NCBI RefSeq assembly: GCF_963675165.1
Contig: NC_087380.1
Coordinates: forward strand, 946,303 to 1,010,302
DNA length: 64,000 nucleotides
Direction of reading: 5' to 3'
Source of the DNA: Halichondria panicea
Taxonomy: Eukaryota > Porifera > Demospongiae > Suberitida > Halichondriidae
Position 1 is the stretch's first letter; the number at the start of each line of letters is the position of its first letter. The position numbers and the translations under genes are program-made. Below the pieces are notes generated by a model. It did not search any database and was not told the origin of the DNA. It saw only the letters and a program-made list of their open reading frames with translations. Shown in pieces: positions 1-8,767 of the stretch.

Positions 1-1050
1 TCTCCATCATCCCATCTCTCAACCAAGACACTCTGATCTTCTCCATCTCTGCTGGAGTCCCTATTCACTCGGGGGTGTTCATCCCAGCTGAAGAAGGCTT
101 CGGCCTCGCAGCTGAGTCCCCTGTCCATGCACTCATGGCAGGGGCAGGCTCTGTTCACTCCCAAAAGCTTCGGCCCGGAGGCACTGTTCTCTCATGTTCA
201 CCTGCCCTGAAGGGGTATGTGTTAATCTCATTGTGTACATTCACTCCCAAAGGCTTCGGCCTGAAGGCTCTGATCTCTGCTGGATTCCCTATCCACTCGG
301 GGGTGTTCATCCCAGCTGAAGAAGGCTTCGGCCTCGCAGCTGAGTCCCCTGTCCATGCACTCATGGCAGGGGCAGGCTCTGTTCACTCCCAAAGGCTTCG
401 GCCCGGAAGCACTGATTCTCTCATGTTCACCGGCCCTGAAGGGGTATGTTAATCTCATTGTGTACATTCACTCCCAAAAGCTTCAGCCTGAAGGCTCTCA
501 TGTTCACCGGCCTCTCTGATCTCTGCTGGAGTCCCTATCCACTTGGGGGTGTTCATCCCAGCTGAAGAAGGCTTCGCCCTCGCAGCTGAGTCCCCTGTCC
601 ATGCACTCATGGCAGGGGCAGGCTCTGTTCACCCCGATCTGAAGAAGGCGGCCAGCATGCAGACCATCGGCCCCACAGCAGAAGACGGACCACTGATCTG
701 CCTCTAACTCTGCTGGAGTTCCTGTCCACTCGTGCTCGTGTTCACCCCAGCTGAAGAAGGCTTCGGCCTCGCAGCTGAGTCCCCTGTCCATGCACTCATG
801 GCAGGGGCAGGCTCTGTTCACCCCGATCTGAAGAAGGCGGCCAGACCATCGGCCCCACAGCAGAAGACGGACCACTGATCTGCCTCTAACTATGCTGGAG
901 TTCCTGTCCACTCGTGCTCGTGTTCATCCCAGCTGAAGAAGGCTTCGGCCTCGCAGCTGAGTCCCCTGTCCATGCACTCATGGCAGGGGCAGGCTCTGTT
1001 CACCCCGATCTGAAGGCGGCCAAACCATCGGCCCCACAGCAGAAGGTGGA
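1..1050. repeat. Tandem repeat, about 180-250 bp units
   Basis: Five copies of a GC-rich unit begin at about 77, 305, 551, 740 and 922, each opening with GTTCA(T/C)CCCAGCTGAAGAAG and running through a CTGTCCATGCACTCATGGC core. Spacing is 228, 246, 189 and 182 bases. The last three copies carry an extra insert with a run like ATCGGCCCCACAGCAG. Open frames occur on both strands across the copies. The minus-strand reading gives Cys-rich repeats (ACPCHECMDRGLSCEAEAFF), but there are no splice signals or a start that would make a gene convincing. It may be satellite DNA or the 3' part of a repetitive gene lying left of the window. Confidence 0.75.
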
Positions 1051-2900
1051 CTTAGCCATGGGTTCTACAGACGGGGAAAGGGAATTGTTCGTATGGTATA
1101 GCTGTTGGTGTACACAGCGATTATGTAATAACACAATGCTTAACCGTCTTCTTCTTCTGTCCCCAGGAAATTTTAATGCTAATGAGCGGGCTGATCATAT
1201 ATGGACTGGTATAAAGAGTTACTTCATTAACGCCTGGTACTATAATTATGTGCGCATATTATAATAATATGTGATTACCTTCCGATGGCTACAAGTCATT
1301 TCTGTTATCACTACAAGATCTCTTAATTTGTAGCTGTGTAATAGCCCCATTAATGATACGTTTGGCTTATTATTTCATGTGTAACCAAATGTTCATACAT
1401 TTAGGTCATGTGCAACATCCCACTCATGTTATATATAGCTTATAGGCCATATTAGATTATATATAGCTACACAGTGTGTATACTAGGAATGCTGCACAGG
1501 CTCTGACTCTATTTATGCAGACAGATCTGATCTGAAGCAGCTCTAAAGACGATCGAGACAACACAATCATGGTGGGTATATGGAGTCACTGGCACAACCT
1601 GTGCTGATCGACCAAAAACTAAATTGTGAGACAAAAAAAAAACGGTTCTATATGTTTAGGCCCGTACCGACACAAGGGCCGGGGTAAGATTCCATAAGTT
1701 GAACTCACCATAATTATATTTATCGTTGCAATCAATTATATACACTAGAATCTACATAGGATGTCCCCTTCATTTATCTGGTGCTTTGATCTTTATTTCT
1801 TTTTTCTAGAAGTTGAAGTATATAGACGAAACCATGACGTTATCATGCAGATCTCTATACGTATACGTTTATACCTTGTGGTAGAATACAAAAAGGTATT
1901 CGGTACAAAAAGATTGCCGATGTATGTAAGTGTATGTTGTATGTGGGGTATGGTTAAAACTAACTAATTAAGTGGTGTTGCATCGGAGTAAATCGAATAT
2001 CCTTCTGTAATAACAAAATGCTTAACTGTTTCTTCTAGCTACCCCCATGCAGAAAATGGATCTTCCTAATGAGCGGACTGATGGACTGGTAATTAAAGAG
2101 TTACCTTTTTTTACTTCATTAAACGCCTGCATGATGACATGTGCATACTGGTATGGGATTGCCTTTATAAGTATCTCTTAATTTGTAGCTCCGTTTTAGC
2201 CTCGTTATAATTATGTTCCCAGGCCAATTTTTCTTGATCAATAAAGTGTGACCAGAGTGGTGTGACATTGATGCAAATACTTTAGCATTTATTATGTGTA
2301 CTGGTAACTGCATAATAATTAATGATCTAGGGACGTCACAGTTTACTGAAGTATATCGCTATAATTGAATATTGCAATCTGTGCTGTGCTAATGCCTCTC
2401 AGCATGTTTTGTTTCGCTCAAAAAGTATGTGTGTTTAGAAAACAATTATTTAATTAATGATTGTGTTTGAATTCCATGCATAGATACAAGACGAGCGTAT
2501 GGAACAGATGGATGGTGGATGCTTTAAGGGATAGAAGCAGTATATATTTTGCATTTCTTGTCAATGAATAATTAAAAAGGGTGGGTGTACGGTCGGGTAC
2601 AAATGAATCAAGAGTTCACCAGAGAGTTCACAATGAAAGGACAGCCACCGTGACAGCTTGGTTGAACTCGCTACCCTGTGGTTAAGGCATTATGACAATG
2701 ATGAGATGGTTGCATGCATATATGAATTGCTGAAATTTTGTATGAATGTGGTCTCAAACCATAGCTCAAATAAGCTACTAGCCTCGATCCCACCCCTCTC
2801 CACTTGAAAGCGGCCTGGAATCGAGGCTAACAACCTACTAAATAGATGGGCGTGGCCATCATTCGTATGAAGGTCACGCCCCCATCATGCCGAATCAGTG
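1051..2900. other. Gene-poor stretch with a diverged direct repeat
   Basis: No convincing gene is seen. A segment at about 1,126-1,236 (around CACAATGCTTAACCGTC and GAGCGGGCTGATCATATATG) recurs in diverged form at about 2,009-2,127, roughly 880 bases away in the same orientation, which points to an old duplication or two element copies. An imperfect inverted repeat TAGCCTCGAT / ATCGAGGCTA at 2,779-2,829 resembles the ends of the MULE-like elements nearby but shows no clear target duplication. Confidence 0.5.
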
Positions 2901-2917
2901 GAGTTCAGGGCATCTCT

Positions 2918-2975
2918 TAGTCTCGAATACCCGCCTCAACCTTGAGCTTTAGGTTGAGGCGGGTATTCGAGACTA
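2918..2975. mobile_element. 58-bp hairpin, minimal MULE-like element
   Basis: The element is almost a pure palindrome: a 25-base arm starting TAGTCTCGAATACCCGCC, an 8-base loop, and the exact inverse arm ending GGGTATTCGAGACTA. It is flanked by perfect 9-base direct repeats GGCATCTCT at 2,909-2,917 and 2,976-2,984. The same arm forms the ends of the 1.38-kb element at 4,599-5,982. A 9-base target duplication with these ends suggests a Mutator-like family; the family name is inference. Confidence 0.8.
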
Positions 2976-3019
2976 GGCATCTCTGCCATAAAATTTACTG
3001 TCTGCACTTCACTCTGTTT

Positions 3020-3334
3020 TCCAACAGTCTCTTCTTCATGCATTGGACCTTGTGGACAAGAATCATGTGATTGTGTTTTTGTGTGTCTTGCTGGAAGAGA
3101 GCTATTCTAAGTTCAAGCAAGTGCTGGGAACAGAGTCTACACTTGTCAGGTGTCCAGTAACTGCAATTTCCCCTCATGTGTGTACAGTGTGGTTCTGAAG
3201 GAAGACGCTCTCATGTTGCAAGCATCTCCTGGCTGTACAGTTGGGACGTGCACTGGATCGTGTCAAAACAAAGGACATTTCGATCAGGAGAAGAATTTGC
3301 CAAACTCCTTTCTGCAGACACAGAAACGTTATTA
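3020..3334 (+). CDS. Possible last exon(s) of an unrecognised gene
   Basis: An AG acceptor (TTTTCCAACAG) precedes a frame reading SLLHALDLVDKNHVIVFL. A possible very short intron (GTGTCC...GTACAG, about 39 bases) would lead to a frame that includes SWLYSWDVHWIVSK and EEFAKLLSADTETLLA followed by a stop near 3,334. The composition looks protein-like, but I recognise no family and the intron is unusually short even here. It could be an old gene fragment. Confidence 0.25.
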
Positions 3335-3337
3335 GCT

Positions 3338-3405
3338 TAGGATATTGATTCTAGGATATTGTATCATTATTCAGGATATTGATTCTAGGATATTGTATCA
3401 TTATT
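3338..3405. repeat. Short tandem duplication
   Basis: The phrase AGGATATTGATTCTAGGATA followed by TTGTATCATTATTC is present twice head to tail. No gene is seen between here and 3,645. Confidence 0.7.
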
Positions 3406-3645
3406 CCTTAATCAGACAATGTGATTTTATATATACTATAATCAAATTATTATTATGTAATATATACAACTACAATTGATGTGACCAAACATACAGCATA
3501 TCTTTATAGCATGAAGTAATGAAAATTGCAAAACACACATGCATGCTTAAAATATTCTTTCTGATAGTCAATAGTTTGTGTCTGTACAATCGCATGTACA
3601 CATACACTATATTTATAAGATAGAGCTAATAACTGTCCCAAGTAT

Positions 3646-3847
3646 CTATGTGGCCACGAGAGGTTGCAGGTCCTTCAGTTGATCCATGAAGCGAGTGGGA
3701 GTGACAATGTGGGTGGAGCCAATGATGACCTCACAGTTGGTGGCAGCGGAGGCCTCGTGCCGCCCTCATCTCAGAGTAGGTCATCCCTCCCACTACGAAT
3801 ATGATGATAGTTGGTTCACCTCTCTTGACAGGGGCAGAAGCTGTTGC
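3646..3847 (-). pseudogene. Orphan last exon of a Sec1/Munc18 (STXBP-like) gene
   Basis: Read on the minus strand, the exon follows an acceptor (CTGTGCACAG) and gives ATASAPVKRGEPTIIIFVV, then GGMTYSEMRAAR, then EVIIGSTHIVTPTRFMDQLK, and a TAG stop at 3,648-3,646. This matches the conserved C-terminus of syntaxin-binding Sec1/Munc18 proteins (human forms have IIF..GG...EMR and IGSTHILTP), which control SNARE assembly in vesicle fusion. About two bases are missing between MRAAR and EVIIG, shifting the frame. No other Munc18 exon is seen in the window, so this is either a decayed fragment or the end of a gene whose upstream exons were displaced, for example by the transposons to its right. Confidence 0.7.
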
Positions 3848-3859
3848 CTGTGCACAGAC

Positions 3860-4590
3860 GAGATGAAAAAAACATTATGGCTTTATATACATGTAGCTAT
3901 ACCGTCCAACACAGTGTGTACCTATAGGTATATGCATATAAAAGCTGACTTGCCTACAGTATATGTAAGCATGGAAAGAACACAGCACACACTTCTACAG
4001 TGAAATTACTCTAGAGTAAACCCCACAGCGACTGTCAAAGAGGTTACCTACTACTTCAACACACGTTTAATACACAAGCTAAGAAGAGGCCAATTAACTT
4101 TATTATACATAATAGACAGGTTTAGGGACTCACTAGCTCCTAAGAAGTACTTGCTTTAAAGCTGCAAACTTTGTTGCCTTTGTTTCTTAGATCCGAGTGA
4201 ATGGCTGCTGCATGGGTTCAATGGCAACACCAAATGATGGAAAGTATGAACTCATGTACATGAATGTGTGCTGGACAGCCCACTTTGCGTACGTGTGTAC
4301 CTTGGAGACGTGTTTGACTACATGTTGAAGTTTGTCCCTTAGTGCCGATCAAACTATACTGCTTTTGAATGCTCAAAACAATAAATCAGTGGGATGCCAT
4401 CGAAGGATTCCAAAACACCGTTAACGATACATAATTTTAACTTACTGTCATTACTTACTTTGGTAACAATGGGAGTCTGTTGAATGTCCATGCACCTGTA
4501 CGGTGAGCAAGGTGCAGGTAGTACCTGCACCTTGCTCACTGAAGTCCTGGTACCAATATACTCATAGTACAGTATAGAGCTGTGCAGCTC
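3860..4590. other. No gene recognised
   Basis: A short frame around 4,190-4,325 follows a TTAG acceptor but matches nothing I know. At about 4,502-4,540 there is a tight palindrome around GTGAGCAAGGTGCAGGTA and its inverse, which could be a small hairpin element. Confidence 0.4.
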
Positions 4591-4598
4591 TAGGAGGC

Positions 4599-5982
4599 TA
4601 GTCTCGAATACCCGCCTCAACCTAAGTCTGGTCAAACTCACATATGAACTTTGTTCTGCACAGTCAGCAAAGTCAAGTGGACTACACGCCCACAAGCATA
4701 GTGATAAAGCCACAAGCCATCGCATGTACATGTTTAGACTCGCAAGCCACTCCCTTTTCTCTGATTGGACGGGGGCGGGAGAAAAGGGACTGGTGACTCT
4801 GGGACACATTTTGTGTCTCTACCAGAATTTGGGTAGAGATTATTCATTGATTTTTCCACGTGATCCAAAAATTGCGTGAGGTTAAGTAGAATTGCGTAGC
4901 CTGCAAAAGTGATCGCAGGCTTCTTAGCTACAGTTTAAGAATGGATGCTAGTGCTAGAAAAGAGAAGATGATGGAGTAATAACATCATCAGGCATTCAGC
5001 TAGGATATAGTCATCTAAGACACCAGCAGAGATTAGCTTGTTTTAGTTTTACGTGATGAGAACTGGCAGCCGAAAGTCATTGGTTGCCTAAAGCTTTTAA
5101 TAACCTGTACAATACAAGACAGATAATGGCAGACGGCAGCAGTTGAATTGAGAGTAGTCAGACTTGTACAAGCTGTCTTAAATCGCTGCCACTCCTCGGT
5201 TCAAAGAAGGACTGCCAAGATTTCTATGTTCATCAGCTGTTCCATGCTAATCCACAAGTTGTGGCACAACAGACACTGGTACAAGGATCTATAAAATCAA
5301 AAGGCTGGCTAGATAGATCTGTATACTTGTCTTCTGTGTGTCTTTAACTTTTGACGCATCAGAATAAATTGGATAATTTGCACGTGACATTAATATTTAA
5401 TAGCATTCCTGATTTACACAAGCTGTAGCCCAGAGTCACCAGTCCCTTTTCTCCCGCCCCCGTCCAATCAGAGAAAAGGGAGTGGCTTGCGAGTCTAGTA
5501 CATGTTAGGGACAGAACATACACAGAGGGCTATATCAGACAGTGTATCAATTAAGGCTAGGAGTTGAAAGCCTACGAGAAAAACACTGAGCTTGAAGCCA
5601 TCATTGCACAGAGCTAGAGGGCCATGAAACCATGGTCGACGGTCACATTCACATAAATGAGCATTTAGGCTGTTAATTTCGACAAGGTGTTCCAAAGGTC
5701 CTGTTGCTAGTCTGGAGAGTTCTAGTATCACATCCTTACAACTCTCTCCATGATTTTCCTACGTCGCCTTCTGTCAGGGGCTAATTCTTTCTACTAGTAA
5801 CAATCCATGCTGCTGCGGCGGTTAGCTATAATGATATTCATGTAGACTATAACTTTATTCATGTTTCACACCCACTTGTGGTCAATTAAATGTCCAAGAA
5901 ATTCCTGGACACACTTGAACCAAACCTCAATGTGAGTTTGACCAGACTCAAGCTTTTAGGTTGAGGCGGGTATTCGAGACTA
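4599..5982. mobile_element. MULE-like non-autonomous DNA transposon, 1.38 kb
   Basis: The ends are inverted copies of TAGTCTCGAATACCCGCC. Perfect 9-base target duplications CTAGGAGGC lie at 4,590-4,598 and 5,983-5,991. A subterminal inverted match (GTCAAACTCACA / TGTGAGTTTGAC) extends the ends. No transposase frame is visible. It is interrupted by a second element at 4,735-5,497, so it is the older of the two. Confidence 0.85.
4735..5497. mobile_element. Second MULE-like element nested in the first
   Basis: The long terminal inverted repeats (60 or more bases) begin TAGACTCGCAAGCCACTCCC and end with the exact inverse. Direct 9-base duplications GTACATGTT flank it at 4,726-4,734 and 5,498-5,506. 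No coding frame is seen. The same type of end (TAGACTCGC...GCGAGTCTA) recurs in the hairpin at 31,286-31,433 inside a STELLO fragment, again with a 9-base duplication, so this family has been active near the receptor array too. Confidence 0.85.
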
Positions 5983-5989
5983 CTAGGAG

Positions 5990-6259
5990 GCATTCAACAT
6001 CATCCCTCCATAATTATAATATAATTATGTTGACCTATTGTTGTGCCCAGTTTGCCTTCCCTGCAACTGCTGAAGAATTCGAGGGGTGTGTTGTGGTTAA
6101 ATTTAACTTCCGTTCCTGACATCGCTAATCAGCCGCCATTCCTTTGGAATCACCAAGGAAAGGCGGCTGATTAGCTATTTTCGAGGCTAGTGACTGTAAA
6201 AAATACTGTGGAAAGTCATGTAGCTAGTAGGTAGATCTATATCTAACAGTACTGCAGTC
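5990..6259. other. Upstream region of the GT92 gene with a hairpin
   Basis: A near-perfect palindrome at about 6,124-6,175 (GCTAATCAGCCGCC ... GGCGGCTGATTAGC) is probably another short inverted-repeat element. It lies about 85 bases upstream of the GT92 start codon. No clear TATA box is seen. Confidence 0.5.
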
Positions 6260-7813
6260 ATGAGAACAAGATCTGTTGCCAAGATAGTTGCACCATTTAT
6301 TTTAATTATAATGATAATATTATATTATATTCAGTTTTCTAACTTCAGGGGTACAACATTAACACTCAGGAAGACATGGATGAAGAATGACGACAAGTCC
6401 TCCTCTTCTGAACTAGTTCACCCTCCTACTAGGACTCCTAGTAGAACTGTCTTTGCTCAAAAAACCGTTGAATCAATATCTATTTCTAAAGACTCTGATA
6501 AATCTGCATCGTCATTTGTCACGGCCTCTACAGCTTCTGAGTCTCAGCAGTCAAGCAGTGTGCACGTTTCTCAATCTGCCATCTTTGAAGAAGACAGTTC
6601 TCCCCACCACATTTTGACAAATCAAGACACAGAGTATCACAAACTCTCCAATATTGAATCATCTAGACTGATTAAGACTCAGTGGACCTCACTCATTGGC
6701 AGTGGAAAACATGAACACCATTTTTTCTCTGCTTATTTCGATGGACGATCATCTACACAATTGCCCAGACCAGCTGTGATTGTGATGGGATATGTGGACA
6801 AAAAAGCATTGGAACAACATTTTTATTGCTTGTTTAGATACTTGAATGCTTCAAGTACATGTTCCACCAAGCCAGCCGTTCGTAGACATGTGTCTGCATG
6901 TTGGCAAGTGAATCATGTTGCAATGCCTTTACACTACTTGTGTGAGGTGGAAAGTGAAGTACCTGTAACAGTGCGATTGAGTACCTCACAGAATTGCCAG
7001 TTGGAGATGAGCTCAGCTGAAATCCAAGTTGGGAACAGAGACGTTGAAGTGAGAGAAAGAGCTCCTAAAAAGTTTGGAATATGTATTGGAGGTCCATTGA
7101 TTCAAGAAGACAAACACTTTTTGGAGGATGTTATTGAATTTGTTGAAATGAGTAAAGTAATGGGAGCTGAACTAATTGTGTTTTATGTGAATGAGACTCA
7201 AGTGGATAAGGAAGTGTTAGAATATCTGTGGAAACATTATCCAGACACTGTTAAGACAATTGGTTGGAGAAAGTTTGAGAAATGGGAACCCTTTCATTAT
7301 TACGGACAACTGCTAATAATCAGTGATTGTTTCTACAGGCTTATGTATGAAGTGGAGTACATAGCTATGATCGATTTGGATGAGATGATTCTACCAGTAC
7401 AGCAAAACAGTTGGACAGATATGGTTGACGCTTTCAAGAGCCCAGAAGATGTATCTGAATTCATATTTCAAAATAGTTTCTTTGTGTCTTCAGAAAAAAC
7501 ACAGCAATTACAAAACTGTTCGAACAAACCTGTACCAAAATACTTTGCAAGAACACAACGAATCACATGCTTCCCGGGCTATACTTACAGGCCGAAGCTT
7601 ATGTCTCGACCAAGATTCATCTTTGAGCCTAGTGTGCATTGGAGCTGTGCAAAGGTAGCTGGTCACAACAAAACCTATAATGTTCCTCCAGAACAGGGTA
7701 TACTAGGCCACTATCGACCAGTTATCCCAAATGATTGTCTACATAAACCAAAGCGTTCTGACGAACTAGCCAAGAGATTTGAAACTGAAGTAGTTAAGGC
7801 TATTTGCACATAG
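6260..7813 (+). CDS. GT92-family (DUF23) glycosyltransferase, single exon
   Basis: 517 residues from one uninterrupted frame. Residues 9-27 are a hydrophobic signal anchor after a basic start (MRTRSVAK), giving a type II Golgi membrane topology. A Ser/Thr-rich stem covers about residues 45-125. The catalytic part begins near residue 273 (KKFGICIGGPL) and contains EFVEMSKVMGAELIVFYVNE, a WEPFHYYGQ stretch and AMIDLDEMILP, in which the DxD-type acidic motif is expected to bind the metal and nucleotide sugar. HWSC and GHYRP follow near the C-terminus as in family 92. The family transfers sugars such as galactose onto glycans in the secretory pathway; the exact substrate here is unknown. A degraded copy of its last 47 codons lies downstream at 8,280. 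Confidence 0.85.
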   Translation: MRTRSVAKIVAPFILIIMIILYYIQFSNFRGTTLTLRKTWMKNDDKSSSSELVHPPTRTPSRTVFAQKTVESISISKDSDKSASSFVTASTASESQQSSSVHVSQSAIFEEDSSPHHILTNQDTEYHKLSNIESSRLIKTQWTSLIGSGKHEHHFFSAYFDGRSSTQLPRPAVIVMGYVDKKALEQHFYCLFRYLNASSTCSTKPAVRRHVSACWQVNHVAMPLHYLCEVESEVPVTVRLSTSQNCQLEMSSAEIQVGNRDVEVRERAPKKFGICIGGPLIQEDKHFLEDVIEFVEMSKVMGAELIVFYVNETQVDKEVLEYLWKHYPDTVKTIGWRKFEKWEPFHYYGQLLIISDCFYRLMYEVEYIAMIDLDEMILPVQQNSWTDMVDAFKSPEDVSEFIFQNSFFVSSEKTQQLQNCSNKPVPKYFARTQRITCFPGYTYRPKLMSRPRFIFEPSVHWSCAKVAGHNKTYNVPPEQGILGHYRPVIPNDCLHKPKRSDELAKRFETEVVKAICT

Positions 7814-8279
7814 AGTACAAGAGAGTATTGTGAGACGGAACCAATTTTGAGACAGCTGATTAAAACAGGAGTCTTTCAGCTGTTCTTTCTGCAATTAATT
7901 AAAGTAATAGCACTACTTCTCTAGTATTTTTCCAAAAGAAATTTGAGTTGTATGCTTGTGTTGACAGATACCACAAAACATTTTAATTTACCATGCATGC
8001 TTATGTGGGTGTGAAATAATTTATGTATCTGTTACCACAAGAAGTAACTGTTTTTATACTGTCCTTCAATATAAGATATGCCAGACGTAGTCAATTAGTG
8101 TTAGAATTACAATGGTGTCTCGTAATACCTCCCTGTCTCAACATAATCATCACAATCACAAGCATTTAGATCTAGCTGCAAACAAAGCACTTTCACTCTA
8201 AATTTTTTGCTTTCATGCAAAGCCTATTGACCATGCATGGTTGTTAGTGAAGAGCCTATTTTGCTTCCTTAGGACCAAG

Positions 8280-8421
8280 ACCTATAATATTCCTCCAGAA
8301 CAGGGTATATTGGGCCACTAATCGACCAGTTATCCCAAATGAGTGTCTACATAAACCAAAGCGTTCTGACGAACTAGCCAAGAGATTTGAAAGTGAAGTA
8401 GTTAAAGCAATTTGCAAATAA
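8280..8421 (+). pseudogene. Duplicated 3' end of the GT92 gene
   Basis: The sequence from ACCTATAATATTCCTCCAGA to a TAA at 8,419-8,421 repeats the last coding stretch of the upstream GT92 gene (residues about NVPPEQGILGHYRP to the C-terminus). An inserted base after GGCCAC puts a stop in frame, so it is not a usable alternative last exon. The gap from 7,814 to 8,279 holds only 3' untranslated-like AT-rich DNA. Confidence 0.8.
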
Positions 8422-8514
8422 TCATTATTTTTAACTTTTACCATAATATTTATTATAAACATGTTATACACTTGAATGGCAACAAAAGAATAATTATGGC
8501 ACATATTGACATAA

Positions 8515-8665
8515 AGAGAGTTTTCTCATAGTTTTGTTGCTACTGTGACAGGAAGCATTTAAAGTGTTCATAGTTTTGTTGCTATGATGAATACAGTAGA
8601 GCAGGAATCAAAGTGCATGTGTAACATTATAAATAGTTTTGTTGCTACGATGAATTCAATCGAGT
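8515..8665. repeat. Short dispersed repeat, three copies
   Basis: The phrase CATAGTTTTGTTGCTA with variants is found three times at about 8,527, 8,567 and 8,630, each followed by related sequence (TGATGAAT). No gene is seen between the GT92 fragment and the stop codon of the next gene at 8,768. Confidence 0.6.
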
Positions 8666-8767
8666 CATCCGTCCGTCATCCAGGAACCCTGTAAAGTGTG
8701 CATAAGTGGTATGTCATAAGTGGAATGTTTAAAATTACAATTACGTGAAATCCACAAAAAAAGGAAC

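Noticed and set aside
75-452. Plus-strand protein from the tandem repeat
   Set aside because: Frames exist on both strands simply because the unit lacks stops; no start context or splice sites support it.
2779-2829. Another MULE-like hairpin (TAGCCTCGAT ends)
   Set aside because: The arms are short and imperfect and no 9-base duplication flanks them, so it is noted only as a possible relic.
4190-4325. Exon reading IRVNGCCMGSMATPNDGKYE
   Set aside because: It follows an acceptor-like TTAG but has no partner exon, no known family and ends quickly.
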